Source of the DNA: Pseudomonas sp. FP2196 | GTDB taxonomy: Bacteria; Pseudomonadota; Gammaproteobacteria; Pseudomonadales; Pseudomonadaceae | Assembly: GCF_030687715.1 (NCBI RefSeq) | Contig: NZ_CP117445.1 | Location: 1,112,501-1,176,500 of the forward strand | DNA: 64,000 nucleotides | Direction of reading: 5' to 3' | Shown here: positions 1-8,076 of the stretch, one piece after another | Position numbering within the stretch: the stretch's first letter is position 1 | Layout: every line of letters begins with the position of its first letter | Program-made: the position numbers and the translations under genes | The notes under the pieces: generated by a model | Seen by the model: only the letters and a program-made list of their open reading frames with translations | What the model was told of the DNA's origin: nothing | The model's database searches: none

Positions 1-454
1 CGTTGATGTTCGGGAAGCTGTGCGGGTATTGCAGGTACAGCATCGCCAGCGGGATCAACGTATTGCCTTCGCCATGGGCGGCGGCTTTTTTCAGCAGGGT
101 TTCGGCTTCGTGGTGCTCGGCTTCGGTGGAACCGGGTTTGGCCACCAGCAAGCGACCCAGACGGGCCTGAGCGCGAGGTGAAACACTGGCCGCCGCGCGA
201 TAGGTCGCTTCGGCCTGTTTCATCTGCGCAGGGTCACGGCTGTCGACCTGGATATCGGCGAGGCCGACTTGCGCTTCGCTGTAACCCAGATCGGCCAGTT
301 GCTGATAGTTCTGCGCCGCGGTGGCGGTGTCGCCACGCTTGAGCGCTTCGTTGGCCAGACGCTGATCGGGCAGGCCGGCGCAACCGGCCAAGGCAATTGC
401 CATGGCCAGGGTCAGCGGAACCGGCAGGATTCTGATTGGGCTAGTCACAGGCAT
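1..454 (-). CDS. algK: Alginate biosynthesis lipoprotein AlgK, N-terminal part
   Basis: AlgK is an outer-membrane TPR lipoprotein that helps assemble and localise the AlgE secretion pore for alginate. The visible start is an ATG at 454, 9 nt downstream of the alg44 stop. The first residues give a lipoprotein signal (hydrophobic stretch then LAGC, lipidated Cys at about residue 21), followed by helical Sel1/TPR-like repeats rich in Ala, Gly and Leu. The gene runs off the left edge, so only about 151 codons are visible. Order algD-alg8-alg44-algK is the standard Pseudomonas alginate operon, which supports the name more than the sequence alone does. Confidence 0.9.
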   Translation of the reverse strand, partial: MPVTSPIRILPVPLTLAMAIALAGCAGLPDQRLANEALKRGDTATAAQNYQQLADLGYSEAQVGLADIQVDSRDPAQMKQAEATYRAAASVSPRAQARLGRLLVAKPGSTEAEHHEAETLLKKAAAHGEGNTLIPLAMLYLQYPHSFPNIN

Positions 455-463
455 GTCCTCGAC

Positions 464-1633
464 TTAAAGACCGGCAGCCATGGCTTTGTCGATCAGCCAG
501 TTCAGGTTCGGGCCACGGTCGCTGTTCACTTCCACCGGGCGGCCGGCGAGGCTGCTGTCGAGCGACTCGTCAGGCTTGATCTGTACGCGGATATCGGAGG
601 ACAGATCGGCGCTTTTCAGGCTGGTGCTGCTGACGATCTTGCCGGTGCGGATCTTGTCTTCGCCGGCGATCTGGAAGCTCACCGGGGTGCCCGGACGCAC
701 GTCGCCGAACTGGCGATAGGAGAAGCGTGCTTCCACATTCGCCTCGGTGTTGCGCGGTACCAGTTGGAAGATCACATCGCCCTTGCTCGCGTATTGACCG
801 TCGGCCACCAGTTGCTGGGCCACGGTGCAATCGCACGGCGAGGTCAGGGTGCCGGTCATTTGCTTGCCGAACAGTTCTTCAACCTTGGCCGGGGACAGTT
901 GGTCTTCTTCCAGGTGACCTTTGAGCACGTCGAGCATGCTGGTGCTGAAGGTCGCCAGCGGTGCGCCTTTGGCGGCGACACCGTCGGACTTGACCAGGCT
1001 CTGCACGGTGCCGTCGCGCGGCATGGTGATGTTCATGCCCGGTACGCTGACAAGGCCCGCCTGCGCATGGCTGACGAAGTACATGCCGTACACCGATTTG
1101 AAGATGAAACCCGCCGCAACCAGGCCGACCGCAAAAATACCGGCACTGAACGTCACTGCTTTCAGACGCCCGAACGGGGTCATGCCGCTGCCGCCGTCCT
1201 TGACCTTGCGCGCCTTGGTGAAGTTGTCGCGCTGCAGGGTTGCCAGCACTTCACCCATGCTGACGATGTCGCCGGCCAGGTGCGAAGTGATCAAGTGGCG
1301 CAGAGTGGAAATGTCCTGCGGCTCAAGGTTCTGGAACTGGCAACCGGCACGGCCGGTCTGGCGGTCGAAGGAGCGCACCTGCAGTTCAACGTCCATGGCC
1401 AGGCCGAGGTTGTCGATGACGAATTGCAGGCGGGCCTTGTACACCTCGCCGATGGTCAGCGGCATTTGCCCGGCGTTGAACGCCAGACCACCGGCGGACA
1501 GGTCGAGAACCCGTGCTTCCATTGGCGTCCGGTCGGGGCCGAAGAAACGCAGCTTGGCCGGGATTTTCACTCGGGCGTGTTGGCGCTGGGCTTCGGATTC
1601 ATGCACTACGTTGGCGTTGACGGCGGTATTCAT
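464..1633 (-). CDS. alg44: Alginate polymerisation protein Alg44 (PilZ domain, c-di-GMP receptor)
   Basis: 389 aa, the usual length. Alg44 works with Alg8 in the inner membrane and activates polymannuronate synthesis on binding cyclic di-GMP. The PilZ signature is visible: R17-x3-R21 and D44-x-S46-x-G48-G49. A single membrane segment lies at about residues 160-185, followed by a periplasmic part resembling membrane-fusion (HlyD-like) proteins that may span the periplasm. The gene follows alg8 by 35 bp and precedes algK by 9 bp. The c-di-GMP residues are intact, so post-translational control should operate. Confidence 0.95.
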   Translation of the reverse strand: MNTAVNANVVHESEAQRQHARVKIPAKLRFFGPDRTPMEARVLDLSAGGLAFNAGQMPLTIGEVYKARLQFVIDNLGLAMDVELQVRSFDRQTGRAGCQFQNLEPQDISTLRHLITSHLAGDIVSMGEVLATLQRDNFTKARKVKDGGSGMTPFGRLKAVTFSAGIFAVGLVAAGFIFKSVYGMYFVSHAQAGLVSVPGMNITMPRDGTVQSLVKSDGVAAKGAPLATFSTSMLDVLKGHLEEDQLSPAKVEELFGKQMTGTLTSPCDCTVAQQLVADGQYASKGDVIFQLVPRNTEANVEARFSYRQFGDVRPGTPVSFQIAGEDKIRTGKIVSSTSLKSADLSSDIRVQIKPDESLDSSLAGRPVEVNSDRGPNLNWLIDKAMAAGL

Positions 1634-1668
1634 AGGGGCGATTTCCTTGTTAATTCAATAGGGGCGGG

Positions 1669-3159
1669 TCAGACCATCATCAGCAGCACGGCGACGAAAA
1701 TGCTGCCGGCGGAGAAGGTCATGGTCCGAGACGACCAGGTGTTGAACCAACGTTGAAAGCTGGCGAGATCACGGGTCAGGGAAGTGGGCTGGCGAGTCCA
1801 GGATTGTTGGTCGAGGCGGAAGAACACGTAGATCTTCACCAACGCGCCGACGATCTGGTTGTAATAAAGAATTGCCGGGTAGGCCGGGCCGATCCGGTGA
1901 CCTGAGCAGGACAACAGCAAGGTCAGGATCAGGCGGGTGATGCCGATCCACAGCAGGTAAACCAGGATGAACGCGGTGCCGTACTTGAAGCTGGCGATGA
2001 TCGCCACGGTCAGGCCGAGCAGCGACGTCCACATCGACACACGCTGGTCGAACAGCACCACCGAGGTAAAGGCGCCGAGGCGTTTCACACCCAGGCCCAA
2101 GGCGCGGGAGTTCTGTCGCAGGTTGTTGCCGTACCAGCGGAACATCAGTTTGCGACTGGCCTTGATGAAGCTCTTTTCCGGCGGGTGTTCAACGGTGTTG
2201 ATCGCCGCGTCAGGCACGTAAAAGGTGTCGTAACCCAGACGCATCAGGCTGAACCAGCTCGACTTGTCGTCGCCGGTCAAAAACTTGAAACGGCCCAGAC
2301 GCCAGTGTTGCAGCGAGTCGCTTTCTACGTCGGCGATGAACTCCGGGTTGGTGACCACGGTGGCACGGAACACCGACATGCGCCCGGTCATGGTCAGCAC
2401 ACGCTTGGACAGGGCCATCGAGCACATGTTGATGTGACGCTGGGCGAAACGCAGCTTGTGCCATTCGCTCATGATGTAGCCGCCGCGTACTTCGCAGAAC
2501 TCGTTGGTGGTCAGGCCGCCGACGTTGCCGAACAACTGGAACCACGGCACGGTCTTGCGCACGGTGCCTTCGCCGAGCACGGTGTCGCCATCGATCACGG
2601 CGACCACGGCGCGGTCATCCGGCAGGTGACGGGAGATCGCGCGGAAACCGTAGGCCAGGCCATCACGTTTGCCGGTCCCGGGAATGCGCACGAAGTCGAG
2701 CTTCACGCGTTCCGGTGGATTCATCCGCGCCCACAGGGCCTTGACCAGCAGCTCATCGGACATTTCCACGATCGAGCAGACCACGGTGGTCGGCAGTTCG
2801 CAGTCGATGGCTTCGCGGATCACCGAGCTGTAGACCTGCGCAGTGGTCAGCGCGTCGATACGGAAACTGGTGACCATCAGAAACACATGCGACGGGTCCG
2901 CCGCTTTACCCAGCTTGCGCACTTTACGGCGCAGGTGCGGGTAGACGATGTAGAGAAAAATCATGCCGCGCACAAAGTGCGTTGCACCCATCGAGTAGCG
3001 CCAGATACCCACGGCGCCAATCAGGAAAATGAAGTCCTTCGACTCGGAGTCGAATGTGGACGTGGGCAGCATCAAGGCCAGGCCCATCAACAAACTTAGG
3101 TAAAACAGCCAACCGGCGGCCTGAAGTAGGCCGTGCTTTAGCCTGTGCATAATCTGCAT
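1669..3159 (-). CDS. alg8: Mannuronan synthase Alg8, family 2 glycosyltransferase
   Basis: 496 aa. Alg8 polymerises GDP-mannuronate into polymannuronate at the inner membrane. Two hydrophobic segments precede the cytoplasmic GT2 domain (about residues 16-32 and 43-75). The domain shows the nucleotide-sugar region ending in D190-G-D192, an acidic TGDD motif near 295-298, and GTGKRDG at 161-167. More membrane segments follow at about 365-410 and at the extreme C-terminus. A start at 3159 is used. The 220 bp between algD and alg8 hold a REP palindrome, which is unusual inside a biosynthetic operon. Confidence 0.95.
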   Translation of the reverse strand: MQIMHRLKHGLLQAAGWLFYLSLLMGLALMLPTSTFDSESKDFIFLIGAVGIWRYSMGATHFVRGMIFLYIVYPHLRRKVRKLGKAADPSHVFLMVTSFRIDALTTAQVYSSVIREAIDCELPTTVVCSIVEMSDELLVKALWARMNPPERVKLDFVRIPGTGKRDGLAYGFRAISRHLPDDRAVVAVIDGDTVLGEGTVRKTVPWFQLFGNVGGLTTNEFCEVRGGYIMSEWHKLRFAQRHINMCSMALSKRVLTMTGRMSVFRATVVTNPEFIADVESDSLQHWRLGRFKFLTGDDKSSWFSLMRLGYDTFYVPDAAINTVEHPPEKSFIKASRKLMFRWYGNNLRQNSRALGLGVKRLGAFTSVVLFDQRVSMWTSLLGLTVAIIASFKYGTAFILVYLLWIGITRLILTLLLSCSGHRIGPAYPAILYYNQIVGALVKIYVFFRLDQQSWTRQPTSLTRDLASFQRWFNTWSSRTMTFSAGSIFVAVLLMMV

Positions 3160-3215
3160 CCGTCTCTATCTCGGGCCGGGCCCGATGGGGTTAAGGCAGG
3201 CTTATCGATGCCCCC

Positions 3216-3321
3216 CTGTAGGAGCTGCCGAAGGCTGCGATCTTTTGATTTTCCTGGGTTCACTCGGATCTCAAGTGTTCCCGGAAAGATCGCAGCCTCG
3301 TTTCACTCGACAGCTCCTACA
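3216..3321. repeat. REP/BIME palindrome between algD and alg8
   Basis: Two inverted copies of the GTAGGAGCTGCCGAAGG-type REP, the right copy being the ACGAGGCTGCGATCTTT variant, separated by a short spacer. The pair would form a large stem-loop in the algD-alg8 transcript, where it could stabilise the upstream mRNA or lower downstream expression. Confidence 0.85.
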
Positions 3322-3379
3322 ACGGGTTCACACAGTGGTTGCGTGGCGTCGCGGTGTGCGGCGCCACGCAACGTCTGCT

Positions 3380-4696
3380 TTACCAGCAGATGCCTTCGGT
3401 ACGGGTGCCAGCGTCGGTGGCTTTGGCCATGAAGCCGACCAGGTCGATGACCTGTTTGCCGTCCGGTGCTTGCTGAGCCAGCGCACGGAACTTCTCGTCA
3501 CGGTTACCGAGAATGATCACGTCGGAGTTGTCGATCACCGAATCGAAGTCCGCGTTGAGCAGGGACGACACGTGCGGGATCTTCGACTCGATGTAGTCCT
3601 TGTTCGCGCCGTGAACACGGGCGTACTCGACGTTGCTGTCGTAGATGCTCAGGTCGTAACCCTTGCCGATCAGCATTTCGGCCAGCTCTACCAGCGGGCT
3701 TTCGCGCAGGTCGTCGGTGCCGGCCTTGAAGCTCAAGCCGAGCAGGGCGACTTTGCGTTTGTCGTGGCTTTCAACGATGTCGAAAGCGTTCTGCACTTGC
3801 GATTCGTTGCTGCGCATCAGCGAGTTGAGCAACGGTGCTTCGACGTCCAGCGAGCCGGCGCGGTAGGTCAGGGCACGCACGTCTTTTGGCAGGCACGAAC
3901 CGCCGAAAGCGAAGCCTGGGCGCATGTAGTACTGGGACAGGTTGAGAGTCTTGTCCTGGCAGACCACGTCCATCACTTCACGGCCATCGACGCCGACCGC
4001 TTTGGCGATGTTGCCGATCTCGTTGGCGAAGGTCACTTTGGTCGCATGCCAGACGTTGCAGGTGTACTTGATCATCTCGGCGACAGCGATGTCCTTGCGG
4101 ATGATCGGTGCATCGAGTTCTTCGTACAGCGATTGCAGAACGTCGCCGGAAGCCTTGTCGAACTCGCCGATGACGGTCATCGGTGGAAGATCGTAGTCAG
4201 CGATGGCGGTGGATTCACGCAGGAACTCAGGGTTGACCGCAACGCCGAAATCGACGCCGGCCTTCTTGCCCGAGCAATCTTCGAGGATCGGGATGACCAC
4301 GTTGGCAACGGTGCCCGGCAGCACGGTGCTGCGTACGACGATGGTGTGGCGGGTGGATTTTTCACGCAGGACAAAACCGATCTCGCGGCACACAGCCTCG
4401 ATATAGTTCAGTTCCAGGTCACCGTTCTTCTTGCTCGGCGTACCGACGCAGATCATCGACAGATCGGTGTCACGAATCGCCTCGGCGAAGTTGGTCGTGC
4501 CGCGTAGACGACCGGTCTGAATACCCTGTTGCAGAAGTTCGCCCAGACCCGGTTCAACAATGGGGGATTTGCCAGCGTTGATCATGTCGATCTTGTCTTT
4601 GGCAACATCGACGCCAACCACGTCATGGCCCCGTGCAGACAGGCAACCGGCACACACTGCGCCAACGTAACCCAAACCAAATATGCTGATGCGCAT
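3380..4696 (-). CDS. algD: GDP-mannose 6-dehydrogenase AlgD
   Basis: 438 aa. AlgD oxidises GDP-mannose to GDP-mannuronate with NAD+, the committed step of alginate synthesis, in the cytoplasm. The N-terminal Rossmann motif GLGYVGAVCAG is at residues 7-17. The UDP-glucose/GDP-mannose dehydrogenase catalytic motif with Cys is visible as GGSCLPKDV near residue 268, and the C-terminal UDPG_MGDP domain follows. First gene of the alginate operon, preceded by a leader of about 470 nt and a candidate AlgT-type promoter at 5170-5196. Confidence 0.97.
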   Translation of the reverse strand: MRISIFGLGYVGAVCAGCLSARGHDVVGVDVAKDKIDMINAGKSPIVEPGLGELLQQGIQTGRLRGTTNFAEAIRDTDLSMICVGTPSKKNGDLELNYIEAVCREIGFVLREKSTRHTIVVRSTVLPGTVANVVIPILEDCSGKKAGVDFGVAVNPEFLRESTAIADYDLPPMTVIGEFDKASGDVLQSLYEELDAPIIRKDIAVAEMIKYTCNVWHATKVTFANEIGNIAKAVGVDGREVMDVVCQDKTLNLSQYYMRPGFAFGGSCLPKDVRALTYRAGSLDVEAPLLNSLMRSNESQVQNAFDIVESHDKRKVALLGLSFKAGTDDLRESPLVELAEMLIGKGYDLSIYDSNVEYARVHGANKDYIESKIPHVSSLLNADFDSVIDNSDVIILGNRDEKFRALAQQAPDGKQVIDLVGFMAKATDAGTRTEGICW

Positions 4697-5163
4697 CGCA
4701 ATTACCTCTGTATATATCAGGCCGTTAAAGGGCCGGAGTTAATGGTGTTCAGCGTTCATTAGTGCACTCGAAAGTGCGGCATACAGGCGCCACAATGCCG
4801 TGTGCAGGCATACTAAGTTTCGAGTGTCTAAATAAGTGCACTCAAGATGTGCGCAACCAGGCCTTGTTGTTATGACTTGCCCTGTTTTGCAGCCAATCTT
4901 CATGTTTGAAGATCTTGGTGCAGTCGTTTTTACGCGCTTGATGTCAGGTTTAAGCCTTGTAAATCAAGCGGTTGGGTGCTCTGGCGAGCACGTTTATAGG
5001 GGCGCGGTCATGGCCTGGCAGGGGATATCAATGGTGCGTATCTCCTGTCCATCAAGTTGTTTTCAGACTGGTTAGTCATCTAGGCAAGTTGCTGTGACAA
5101 CTTGGTTACATGACTATCGACCCTGCGTAAGTTATCTCGTACAAACTCGGCGAGAATCGTTAC
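4697..5163 (-). promoter_or_regulatory. Long 5' untranslated leader of algD
   Basis: No coding ORF is convincing here. If transcription starts about 7-10 bp after the candidate -10 at 5170-5174, the leader is about 466 nt. The P. aeruginosa algD leader is also several hundred nt long. An 8-bp inverted repeat CGCTTGAT/ATCAAGCG lies at 4935-4942 and 4963-4970 and could form a stem-loop in the mRNA. Confidence 0.55.
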
Positions 5164-5169
5164 CGGTGG

Positions 5170-5196
5170 TATGAGCTATGCATTTGGACGAAGTTC
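5170..5196 (-). promoter_or_regulatory. Candidate AlgT/AlgU (sigma-22) promoter of algD
   Basis: On the minus strand GAACTT (5196-5191) is followed by a 16-nt spacer and TCATA (5174-5170). The known AlgT/RpoE-type consensus is GAACTT-N16/17-TCtgA, so the -35 is perfect and the -10 keeps TC and the final A. Position fits the long algD leader known in P. aeruginosa. Assignment is by motif only. Confidence 0.7.
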
Positions 5197-5239
5197 CTGC
5201 CCGCTCATCGCGAAATCTGAAATTTCTTGAAATATTGTC

Positions 5240-5355
5240 GTAGATGGCACTAGTCTCAATTTGATAGCACTTTCGTTTTCGACCTTTAATAACAGGCGAA
5301 AAATCACATTAGATAGTTTTGTGCCACTACGGAAAAAAAATTTAGGTGCCACTAC
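5240..5355 (-). promoter_or_regulatory. Three GTAGTGGCAC-like boxes upstream of the algD promoter
   Basis: GTGCCACTAC occurs at 5321-5330 and 5346-5355, both followed by G or TG and an A-run, as a 25-bp tandem repeat. A third, inverted copy with one inserted A (GTAGATGGCAC) is at 5240-5250. Spaced repeated boxes 80-190 bp upstream of the predicted start suggest binding sites for an algD activator or repressor. I cannot say which one. Confidence 0.4.
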
Positions 5356-5466
5356 TGAAAAAAATGATCAGTGTCGAGTGAAACTAATATTAGAAAAGAC
5401 AGGGATATTTTTTTGGCGCCATAAAAATGGCAAAAACAGGCGGGGGATTTTTGACATCGTGCGACC

Positions 5467-5496
5467 TGCACGACTCTTTATAGAAAGAGTCGTGCA
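5467..5496 (-). terminator. Perfect 13-bp hairpin downstream of yaaA
   Basis: TGCACGACTCTTT at 5467-5479 pairs perfectly with 5484-5496 across a 4-nt loop. It lies 11 bp beyond the yaaA stop, so termination or 3'-end protection is likely. No strong T-run follows on the minus strand. Confidence 0.55.
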
Positions 5497-5507
5497 ATGG
5501 GCATGCT

Positions 5508-6287
5508 TTATTCGGGGGCGTGGTCGCGCAAAAACACCAGATTGTCCGGTTTCGATTGTTCGGCGCTGTAGCGATAACCCTGCACATCGAATTGCTTGAG
5601 CTGGGCTGGGTCGTTGATTTTTTCCTGGATCACGAACCGGCTCATCAGGCCACGGGCTTTCTTCGCGTAGAAGCTGATGATCTTGTACTGACCATTCTTC
5701 AGATCCTTGAAGTCGGCATTGATGATCCGCGCGTTCAGGGCAGTGCGTTTGACGGCGGAGAAGTACTCGTTGGACGCCAGGTTGAGCAACACGTCGTCGC
5801 CCTGATCGGCCAGCGCTTCGTTCAGCCATTCGCTGATGCGTGTGCCCCAGAAGGCATACAAGTCCTTGCCGCGAGCGTTGGCCAGTTTGGTGCCCATTTC
5901 CAGACGATACGGTTGCATCAGGTCCAGCGGGCGCAGCAAGCCATAAAGACCGGAGAGCATGCGCAGGTGTTTTTGCGCGTAATCGAAATTCGCTTCGCTG
6001 AAGGACTGGGCGTCGAGGCCGGTGTAGACGTCACCCTTGAACGCGAGCAGGGCCTGCTTGGCATTTTCCGGAGTGAAGGCTGGCGTCCAACTGCCGAAAC
6101 GTGCGGCGTTGAGCCCGCCGATCTTGTCTGAGACGTGCATCAATTCGCTGATCTGCGTCGGCGACAGCTCACGCAATTGCTGAATCAGCTCCTGAGAGTG
6201 GTCGAGGTATTGCGGCTGGGTGAAGCGCTGGGTCGCCGGCGGCGTTTCGTAATCGAGGGTCTTGGCGGGGGAAATCACCATCAGCAT
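5508..6287 (-). CDS. yaaA: Peroxide stress protein YaaA (DUF328)
   Basis: 259 aa from the ATG at 6287, which has an AGGAG ribosome site just upstream; a longer upstream reading frame lacks one. The N-terminus [14 protein letters not shown] and the internal [19 protein letters not shown] and [11 protein letters not shown] blocks are characteristic of YaaA/DUF328. The E. coli protein limits free iron and DNA damage during peroxide stress. It is a single gene, monocistronic between the alginate promoter region and a dispersed repeat. Confidence 0.93.
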   Translation of the reverse strand: MLMVISPAKTLDYETPPATQRFTQPQYLDHSQELIQQLRELSPTQISELMHVSDKIGGLNAARFGSWTPAFTPENAKQALLAFKGDVYTGLDAQSFSEANFDYAQKHLRMLSGLYGLLRPLDLMQPYRLEMGTKLANARGKDLYAFWGTRISEWLNEALADQGDDVLLNLASNEYFSAVKRTALNARIINADFKDLKNGQYKIISFYAKKARGLMSRFVIQEKINDPAQLKQFDVQGYRYSAEQSKPDNLVFLRDHAPE

Positions 6288-6402
6288 GAAGTCGTCTCCT
6301 TTAATCGTGGGGGCGATTCTAGGGGGTTGTCGGTGATGACTCCAGCTATGGGGGTTATAGGTATGGGTAAGCTCGGGCATTTGCGACGGCTGGTGGATTT
6401 TT

Positions 6403-6550
6403 CCCTCACCCTAATCCTCTCCCGGAGGGAGAGGGGGCCGATCTTCATGCTGTTCAACACTTCAGATCGGCTCGATAGTTCAGGTCGGCGGATATTGAAA
6501 CAACTACTCGGTCAGCGCCCTCTCTCCCCGGGAGAGGGCTGGGGTGAGGG
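6403..6550. repeat. 148-bp dispersed repeat with imperfect inverted ends
   Basis: The ends read CCCTCACC...CTCTCCCGGAGGGAGAGG on the left and the inverted counterpart on the right (about 34 bp, several mismatches), enclosing about 80 bp of unique-looking sequence. Such CCCTCACCC/CTCTCCC elements are common non-coding repeats of fluorescent pseudomonads. No ORF is supported inside. Confidence 0.7.
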
Positions 6551-6614
6551 CCGCGTCCTTCAACCTTGCACATCAGCTATAGTGCCGCCCGGGTTTTGTT
6601 ACGGAGACACCCCA

Positions 6615-7739
6615 TTGCGCATTGTTCTTTTATTCACCGCGTGGCTATTGAGCTTCGGTGCCGTTGCGGCGCCGGGCGATGTGGCGACGCTGGATCGCAG
6701 TACCTGGCCGGAGCAACTGAGCAGCCCTACGCTGTTCGACGTGGCGTCGCGGGCGGAAATCCTCATGTTCGCCCGCGGTCTGCTGGGCACCGAATCGATG
6801 GACGAGGCCGCCCTGGCCCGGCGTCTGGGGCTGCGCACGGTCAATATCGACGCGGTCAACAGCCTGCGCCAACGGCTGTGGCAGCGTCTGCTGGCCAACT
6901 ACAACTTCGCCCAGCAAAGCTGCGATCAGGACGCCTCGTTCTGCTTCCTCGTCGAAGACTTGCCGACTCTGCGTGAGCAAGCCGCCAAATTCGTGATCAG
7001 CGATGACAGCTATTACACCAAGTGGGCCGAGCCAAGCCGGATCTTCCATTTGCTCTATCTGGACGAGTTGATGCGCAAGGCTGCGCTGTCGCCACAGACC
7101 AGCAACGAATTCGATCGTTTCGGCGACTACGAGCGCAACGGCGAGGAGATGCATGACCGGCTGTTTCTGCTGACTTTCGACAGCGCCGCCAACGTGCAAC
7201 CGGACAACACTGACTGGCTCACCGAATACCTGCGCAAGGCGAACATGAGCGGCACGTTCTTCATGCTCGGCAAGGATATTCAGGCGCGGCTGGGTGATCG
7301 TTCGGTGAGCAATCTGCAGGCGGCGTTCTCGCAACAATGCGTCGGCGTGCAGGGGTGGGAGTTCCGTTCCCACAGCCATTGGCAGGACTGGCAGGACTCG
7401 GTACGGCGCAGCGCTGATCTGGTCAGGAACAAATTGCCGGAAAACTACGTGCCGCTGTTCCGCCCGCCGGATGGCCAGCGCCGCAGTGACGCACAAGGTT
7501 TCTTCAATAGCCAGGGTCTGCAAGTAGCGTTGTGGGACATCGATGCTCAGGACGGCGCCGGCAAGCTCAAAGGCGCCCAGAGCGCGCAGCGGGTGCTGAC
7601 CCTGATGCTGTTGTGGCGCCACGGAGTGATCAATTTCAACATGAAGCAGGATGCGGTGAAGATCGCGATGCCGTGGCTGATTACACAAACTGCGCAAAGT
7701 GGCATCGGCTGGGAGGATTGTCAGGACGCGTTTCGCTGA
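6615..7739 (+). CDS. Polysaccharide deacetylase-like (NodB-fold) exported protein
   Basis: 374 aa from a TTG at 6615 preceded by CGGAGA; this start leaves a clean signal peptide (hydrophobic residues 3-17, then GAVAAP). The upstream part of the open frame lies in the 6403-6550 repeat and is not coding. The C-terminal half resembles the NodB fold: LLTFDSAAN (motif 1), RSHSHWQDW (motif 2, HxxxW rather than HxxxH) and FRPPDGQ (motif 3). The second Asp of the usual TFDDG is Ser, so metal binding may be altered. The N-terminal 150 residues are not recognised. Probably periplasmic; substrate unknown. Confidence 0.75.
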   Translation: MRIVLLFTAWLLSFGAVAAPGDVATLDRSTWPEQLSSPTLFDVASRAEILMFARGLLGTESMDEAALARRLGLRTVNIDAVNSLRQRLWQRLLANYNFAQQSCDQDASFCFLVEDLPTLREQAAKFVISDDSYYTKWAEPSRIFHLLYLDELMRKAALSPQTSNEFDRFGDYERNGEEMHDRLFLLTFDSAANVQPDNTDWLTEYLRKANMSGTFFMLGKDIQARLGDRSVSNLQAAFSQQCVGVQGWEFRSHSHWQDWQDSVRRSADLVRNKLPENYVPLFRPPDGQRRSDAQGFFNSQGLQVALWDIDAQDGAGKLKGAQSAQRVLTLMLLWRHGVINFNMKQDAVKIAMPWLITQTAQSGIGWEDCQDAFR

Positions 7740-7749
7740 GAAACGGCAA

Positions 7750-7783
7750 AAGCCCGGAAACATTGGGCTTGGGGTGATTTTTT
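7750..7783 (+). terminator. Terminator-like hairpin after the deacetylase gene
   Basis: AAGCCC (7750-7755) and GGGCTT (7765-7770) form a short stem, followed after eight bases by a run of six T. Confidence 0.5.
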
Positions 7784-8076
7784 CGCAGATTTCAGTGCAG
7801 GCGGACTTCCGACTCTAACGGGGGCAGGGCGGTCCGCCAAGGGCTTTTCGTCACTTTGCAAAATAAACTTAAAAAAACCGTCAAAGTGCTTTTTTATGTC
7901 ATGGGTTTTGGAGTATTACGAAGACAGACCGCCGAAACCTGCAACACAGGTGGCGTCTTCCAAGACCCGTTTGTTTGCAGTCACTTGAATCTCCGCAGGT
8001 GAGATTTCGGCAGTCACTTCGAGGCGCAGCACCGCCAAGGTATTGCGTCTACTGGCTCTGACATAGGTGACCGAGT
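7784..8076. other. Non-coding stretch before phoH
   Basis: No supported gene. Two weak hairpins are visible: GGCGGAC/GTCCGCC (7800-7806 with 7832-7838), and CACTTTG/CAAAGTG (7852-7858 with 7882-7888), the latter followed by a T-run. The rest presumably holds the promoter of the PIN-PhoH gene. Confidence 0.5.

Noticed and set aside
269-1756. Long plus-strand open frame of 495 codons opposite alg44 and algK
   Set aside because: Antisense shadow of GC-rich genes; the encoded protein is His/Arg/Gln-rich without domains, and the minus-strand products match known Alg proteins.
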